From Rhodopseudomonas sp. BAL398 (lineage in GTDB: Bacteria > Pseudomonadota > Alphaproteobacteria > Rhizobiales > Xanthobacteraceae): 64,000 nt of DNA. The position numbers were made by a program, and so were the translations under genes. Positions 60,441 to 64,000 of this stretch are shown here, piece after piece. The stretch's first letter is position 1, and the number at the start of each line of letters is the position of its first letter. Where the stretch lies: assembly GCF_033001325.1 (NCBI RefSeq), contig NZ_CP133111.1, positions 372,001 through 436,000 of the forward strand, written 5' to 3'. Under the pieces are notes generated by a model. That model did no database searches, was not told the origin of the DNA, and saw only the letters and a program-made list of their open reading frames with translations.

Positions 60441-61349
60441 ATGTCGGCACAGCCTATGACGTCCGGACTGCGGAGATTGCGGGTCCCCTGCGGCACCGAG
60501 AATGTCCGGCGCGGGCTGCGCTTCGGCTTTGCCGCGATCGTGCTGGCGCTACCGCTCAGTGGCTGCGGCACCGGCGCGCTGTGGGACAAATTCGCCGCCA
60601 AGGACGAGACCTACACCGACGAGCCGGCGGACAAGCTCTACAATGAGGGCCTCTACCTGATGAATCAGGAAAAGGACCCCAAGGCCGCCTCGAAGAAGTT
60701 CGAGGAAGTCGACCGCCAGCATCCTTATTCCGACTGGGCGCGCAAATCGCTGCTGATGTCGGCCTATGCCTTTTATCAGGCCGGCGACTATGACAGCTGC
60801 ATCGGCTCCGCCACCCGCTATGTGACGCTGCATCCCGGCAGCGAAGATGCCGCCTATGCGCAATATCTGATCGCGGCGTCGCATTACGACCAGATCCCGG
60901 ATATCTCCCGCGACCAGGGCCGTACCGAAAAGGCGATCGCCGCCCTCGAGGAAGTGATCCGCAAATATCCGACCTCCGAATATGCCAACAACGCCAAGCA
61001 GAAACTGCAGGGCGCGCGCGACCAACTGGCCGGCAAGGAAATGAATGTCGGCCGCTATTATATGGAGCGGCGCGACTACAGCGCCGCGATCAATCGCTTC
61101 AAGACCGTCGTGACCCGCTATCAGACCACGCGGCATGTCGAGGAGGCGCTGGCGCGCCTGACCGAGGCCTATATGGCGATCGGCATTGTCGGCGAGGCGC
61201 AGACCGCCGCCGCCGTGCTCGGCCACAACTTCCCCGACAGTAAGTGGTACAAGGACGCCTATAATCTCGTGAAGTCCGGCGGCGTCGAGCCCAGCGAGAA
61301 CAAGGGCTCCTATATCAGCCGCGCCTTCAAGAATTTCGGCCTCGGCTAG
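60441..61349 (+). CDS. bamD: Outer-membrane assembly lipoprotein BamD (ComL)
   Basis: This 302-residue lipoprotein of the BAM complex helps insert outer-membrane proteins. Its signal 'GFAAIVLALPLSG' ends at Cys42 (L-S-G-C). The N-terminal part before it is long at about 41 residues, so ATG 60456 (Met6) or a later start is possible. Five TPR-like repeats follow: 'ADKLYNEGLYLMNQEKDPKA', 'WARKSLLMSAYAFYQAGDYD', 'YAQYLIAASHYDQIPDISRD', 'GRYYMERRDYSAAINRFKTV' and 'ALARLTEAYMAIGIVGEAQT'. The 'H-P-x-S/Y-x-x-A' and 'Y-P-x-S-x-Y' elements are typical. recN follows after 165 bases. Confidence 0.95.
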   Translation: MSAQPMTSGLRRLRVPCGTENVRRGLRFGFAAIVLALPLSGCGTGALWDKFAAKDETYTDEPADKLYNEGLYLMNQEKDPKAASKKFEEVDRQHPYSDWARKSLLMSAYAFYQAGDYDSCIGSATRYVTLHPGSEDAAYAQYLIAASHYDQIPDISRDQGRTEKAIAALEEVIRKYPTSEYANNAKQKLQGARDQLAGKEMNVGRYYMERRDYSAAINRFKTVVTRYQTTRHVEEALARLTEAYMAIGIVGEAQTAAAVLGHNFPDSKWYKDAYNLVKSGGVEPSENKGSYISRAFKNFGLG

Positions 61350-61514
61350 GTTCCGGCTTGGCACCGCCCGCGCGGTGCCTCGCCACGAGCGTCAAATCCC
61401 GCACGACAGCCTCATTGCGGCGATCTAATGTGGGCACCTCTGCACAGGCCTTGACAGATTCGCGCCGGGGCGAAGACAACATCCGGACCATTCCACCAGC
61501 AGGACCCCTCACGC

Positions 61515-63200
61515 ATGCTCGCGCGCCTTTCGATCCGTGACATCGTCCTGATCGAGCGGCTCGATATCGAGTTCGCGCGCGGCCTGGCGGTGCTGACCGG
61601 CGAGACCGGGGCCGGCAAATCGATCCTGCTCGATGCCTTTGCGCTGGCGCTTGGCGGCCGCGGCGATGCCGCGCTGGTTCGCCACGGCGCCGAGCAGGGC
61701 CAGGTCACCGCATCCTTCGACATCCCCAAGAAGCATCCGGCGCGGTCGATTCTCGCCGCCAACGGGCTCGACGACGACGGCGCCGGGGAGGCCAGCGAGA
61801 TGATCCTGCGCCGGGTGCAATTCGCCGACGGCCGCACCCGCGCCTTCATCAACGATCAGGCGGTCAGCGTGCAGACGCTGAAGGCGGTCGGCGCCGCGCT
61901 GGTCGAGATCCACGGCCAGCACGACGAGCGGGCGCTGGTCGATACCGCGACGCATCGCCGGCTGCTCGATGCCTTTGCCGGGCTGGAAAAGGATGTCGCG
62001 GCGCTGGAGACGCTGTGGGAGGCGCGCCGCGCCGCCCGCGCCGTGCTCGAGTCGCATCGCGACGAGATGGAGCGCGCCGCCCGCGAGGCCGACTATCTGC
62101 GCCACGCCGCCGACGAATTGAAGAAGCTGGCGCCGACCGACGGCGAGGAGACCGCTTTGGCCGAGCGCCGCAGCGCGATGATGCAGGGCGAGAAAATCGC
62201 CGGCGATCTGCGCGACGCCCAGGACGCGGTCAGCGGCCATCATTCGCCGGTGGCGGCGCTGGCGGCGGCGGTGCGCCGGCTGGAACGCCGCGCCGGCACC
62301 GCTCCGGCGCTGGTGGAGCCCGCCGTCAAGGCGATCGACGCCGCGATCAACGCGTTGGAGGAGGCCGACCAGCATCTGAGCGCGGCGCTGATCGCCGCCG
62401 ATTTCGATCCGCTGGAACTGGAGCGCATCGAGGAGCGGCTGTTCGCGCTGCGCGCCGCGGCGCGGAAATATTCCACCCCGGTCGATGCGCTCGCCGCCCT
62501 GGCTGCCAGATACGCCGCCGACGTCGCCTCGATCGAGGCCGGCGCCGAGCGTCTGCATGGGCTGGAGACCGCCGCGGCCGAAGCCGACGGCCGCTATGGC
62601 GCCGCCGCGGCGAAACTGTCGCTGGCGCGCGGCAAATCGGCGGAGAAGCTCAACAAGGCGGTGCAGGGCGAATTGGCGCCGCTGAAGCTCGACCGCGCCA
62701 AATTCATCACCCAGGTCGAGAGCGATCCGAGCTCGCCCGGGCCGCAGGGGTTTGATCGCGTCGAATTCTGGGTGCAGACCAATCCGGGCACAAGGCCGGG
62801 GCCGCTGATGAAGGTGGCGTCGGGCGGCGAGCTGTCCCGGTTCCTGCTGGCGCTGAAAGTGGTGCTGTCGGATCGCGGCTCGGCGCCGACCTTGGTGTTC
62901 GACGAGATCGACACCGGCGTCGGCGGCGCGGTGGCGGACGCAATCGGGGCGCGCCTGGCGCGGCTCGCCAGCCGGGTCCAGGTGATGGCGGTGACCCACG
63001 CCCCGCAGGTCGCCGCGCGCGCCGACCAGCATCTGCTGATCTCCAAGGACGCGCTCGACAAGGGCCGTCGCGTTGCCACCCGCGTCAACGCCCTGATCGA
63101 CGAGCACCGCCGCGAGGAAATCGCCCGCATGCTCGCCGGCGCCGAAATCACCGCCGAAGCCAGGGCCGCCGCCGACCGGCTGATCAAGGCGGCAGGGTAG
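61515..63200 (+). CDS. recN: DNA repair protein RecN
   Basis: This 561-residue SMC-like ATPase acts in double-strand-break repair. 'RLSIRDIVLIERLDIEFARG' is the usual N-terminus. Walker A is 'AVLTGETGAGKSILLDAFAL' (about 26-45). 'LVEIHGQHDERALVDTATHR' contains the Q-loop-like H-G-Q-H-D. Ala/Glu/Arg-rich coiled-coil arms span about 165-370. The C-terminal ATPase half has signature 'MKVASGGELSRFLLALKVVL', Walker B 'TLVFDEIDTGVGGAVADAIG' and 'VMAVTHAPQVAARADQHLLI'. The start ATG 61515 has CAGGA upstream. Downstream lie family B palindromes, a GIY-YIG gene and ligA. Confidence 0.97.
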   Translation: MLARLSIRDIVLIERLDIEFARGLAVLTGETGAGKSILLDAFALALGGRGDAALVRHGAEQGQVTASFDIPKKHPARSILAANGLDDDGAGEASEMILRRVQFADGRTRAFINDQAVSVQTLKAVGAALVEIHGQHDERALVDTATHRRLLDAFAGLEKDVAALETLWEARRAARAVLESHRDEMERAAREADYLRHAADELKKLAPTDGEETALAERRSAMMQGEKIAGDLRDAQDAVSGHHSPVAALAAAVRRLERRAGTAPALVEPAVKAIDAAINALEEADQHLSAALIAADFDPLELERIEERLFALRAAARKYSTPVDALAALAARYAADVASIEAGAERLHGLETAAAEADGRYGAAAAKLSLARGKSAEKLNKAVQGELAPLKLDRAKFITQVESDPSSPGPQGFDRVEFWVQTNPGTRPGPLMKVASGGELSRFLLALKVVLSDRGSAPTLVFDEIDTGVGGAVADAIGARLARLASRVQVMAVTHAPQVAARADQHLLISKDALDKGRRVATRVNALIDEHRREEIARMLAGAEITAEARAAADRLIKAAG

Positions 63201-63294
63201 GGCAGGCTGGTGTCCCTGGCGCGAAGCAGCACGAAGTGCTGCTCCGCTGAACCGGGACCGCGACGAGGGCAGTAGAGGCCGCAACACACGCCGC

Positions 63295-63408
63295 GAGATT
63301 CCGGGTTCGCTCGCCCAAGGGCTCGCGCCCCGGAATGACAAAACAAAACTCTCAGCGCCCGTCATTCCGGGGCGCGAGCAGCGTCAGCTGCGAGCGAACC
63401 CGGAATCT
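63295..63408. repeat. Inverted pair of family B palindromic repeats
   Basis: GAGATTCCGGGTTCGCTCGC...GCGCCCCGGAATGAC (63295-63339) and the inverted GTCATTCCGGGGCGCGAGCA...GAACCCGGAATC (63361-63408) form a BIME-like pair after recN. The same sequences occur at 25397-25545 and singly at 63749-63790. Confidence 0.92.
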
Positions 63409-63438
63409 TGCTCCGGGTGACGGCGACCTCGCCGCGAA

Positions 63439-63726
63439 CTACCGCGTGATGTCGTCATAGAGATCGCTCCAATCCGGGTTGTCCTTGACGATCAACGCGA
63501 CTTTCCAGTCCCGCCGCCATTTCTTGATCTCCTTCTCGCGCGCGATCGCCGAGAGCGGATCGTCATAGATTTCGAACCACACCAACTTGGTGATGTGGTA
63601 TCGCGACGTGAAACCGGGGACGGCCTTGGACCGGTGCTCGTACACACGGCGGACCAGGTCGTTGGTCACGCCAAGATAAAGCGGTCCATCTTTCCTGCCG
63701 GCCAGAAGATAGACATAATATGCCAT
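63439..63726 (-). CDS. GIY-YIG nuclease-family protein (YhbQ/UvrC N-domain-like)
   Basis: This 95-residue single-domain protein reads 'YYVYLLAGRKDGPLYLGVTN' (Y-V-Y ... Y-L-G replaces the canonical G-I-Y ... Y-I-G), then 'LVRRVYEHRSKAVPGFTSRY' with the catalytic-region Arg and 'LVWFEIYDDPLSAIAREKEI' with a conserved Glu, and 'KKWRRDWKVALIVKDNPDW'. Such short proteins are common and of unclear substrate. Some are structure-specific nucleases or mobile-element derived. It lies on the minus strand between two blocks of family B palindromes, between recN and ligA. Confidence 0.88.
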   Translation of the reverse strand: MAYYVYLLAGRKDGPLYLGVTNDLVRRVYEHRSKAVPGFTSRYHITKLVWFEIYDDPLSAIAREKEIKKWRRDWKVALIVKDNPDWSDLYDDITR

Positions 63727-63748
63727 TGCAAACGCCCGCCGCGCAGCG

Positions 63749-63790
63749 AGATTCCGGGTTCGCTCGCAAGTGCTCGCGCCCCGGAATGAC
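63749..63790. repeat. Single family B palindromic repeat
   Basis: GAGATTCCGGGTTCGCTCGC...GCTCGCGCCCCGGAATGAC (63749-63790) folds on itself and matches the copies at 25397-25545 and 63295-63339. It lies between the GIY-YIG start and the ligA start, 18 bases before the latter. Confidence 0.9.
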
Positions 63791-63808
63791 CCGCGTATGA
63801 TTCATTAG

Positions 63809-64000
63809 ATGACAGCAAAATCCAAGCGCGCCCCCGCCGACATCGCCACCCTCACCAAGGCCAAAGCCAAGGTCGAGCTGAGGCGGCTGGCGCTCGAGCT
63901 CGAGGGCCACGACAAGGCTTACTATCAGGACGACGCGCCGAAGATTTCCGACGCCGATTACGACGCGCTGCGCCGTCGCGTGGAAGCGATCGAGGAAAAG
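63809..64000 (+). CDS. ligA: NAD-dependent DNA ligase, N-terminal start (cut by window end)
   Basis: Only 64 codons are present: 'MTAKSKRAPADIATLTKAKA' and then 'ELRRLALELEGHDKAYYQDD', 'APKISDADYDALRRRVEAIE'. This is the Ia domain of NAD+-dependent ligase, in which the Y-Y-x-x-D-x-P-x-I-S-D-x-x-Y-D motif binds the nicotinamide part of NAD. The adenylation Lys and all later domains lie beyond the window. The protein seals nicks in replication and repair. The start ATG 63809 gives the family-like N-terminus with a short Lys/Arg-rich extension. Its neighbours recN and bamD are a common alphaproteobacterial context. Confidence 0.93.
   Translation, partial: MTAKSKRAPADIATLTKAKAKVELRRLALELEGHDKAYYQDDAPKISDADYDALRRRVEAIEEK

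Noticed and set aside
61509-63365. Minus-strand frame of 618 codons, longer than recN on the other strand
   Set aside because: Length alone is misleading in this GC-rich DNA. RecN motifs are complete on the plus strand and the antisense product is Arg/Gln-rich filler.

Overview
The window is a high-GC chromosomal segment, almost certainly from an alphaproteobacterium of the Bradyrhizobium/Rhodopseudomonas group (Nitrobacteraceae). Rhodopseudomonas palustris or a close relative is my best guess. This rests on the complete alphaproteobacterial division and cell-wall (dcw) cluster, the style of dispersed palindromic repeats, many small Bradyrhizobiaceae-type conserved proteins (DUF2188, DUF2277, DUF6429, DUF4403) and strong G/C third-position codon use. 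No database search was possible. Names rest on motifs and family knowledge.

Region 1 to about 14 kb is accessory and housekeeping sequence. It starts with the end of a bacterioferritin and a methyl-accepting chemotaxis protein. Small enzymes and conserved proteins follow (FMN-binding PPOX, DoxX, SOUL, RidA), with a collagen-like protein, a membrane protein with zinc-ribbon-like cysteines, a hemerythrin-PAS-GGDEF cyclase, an FAD monooxygenase whose ribosome binding site lies in a hairpin, and several exported or lipoprotein genes.

Region 14 to 16 kb is a genomic scar. A REP-associated tyrosine transposase (RAYT) is flanked by its own REP palindromes. Beside it lie a fragment duplicating the 3' end of the preceding gene, a second family of palindromic repeat, and a remnant of thiC carrying six copies of a 9-bp repeat.

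Region 16 to 26 kb holds envelope enzymes (lytic transglycosylase, L,D-transpeptidase, DUF4403), a PRC-barrel protein, a tyrosine phenol-lyase-like enzyme, and a divergent arsenic cluster: arsM and arsR facing arsR, two unrelated arsenate reductases and acr3. Region 26 to 34 kb holds an extensin-like lipoprotein, a TetR-EmrA-EmrB type efflux module with a perfect operator palindrome, and an ABC exporter. RNase P RNA follows on the minus strand, with a long repeat-derived-looking hairpin where E. coli has the P12 helix.

Region 34.5 to 64 kb holds an AmpD-like amidase, then rsmH-ftsL-ftsI-murE-murF-mraY-murD-ftsW-murG, then murC-murB-ddl-ftsQ-ftsA-ftsZ, lpxC, bamD, recN and the start of ligA. 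Together these make UDP-MurNAc-pentapeptide (MurC-F, Ddl), lipid I and II (MraY, MurG), the septal synthase (FtsW/FtsI with FtsQ/FtsL), the Z-ring (FtsZ/FtsA), lipid A (LpxC) and the outer-membrane assembly lipoprotein BamD. The cluster departs from the standard layout. A LysR/MFS/phosphotransferase block splits murG from murC, palindromic repeats sit before murD and ftsW, and I recognise no mraZ upstream of rsmH. A CtrA-type box (TTAA-N7-TTAA) lies between the ftsZ terminator and lpxC.
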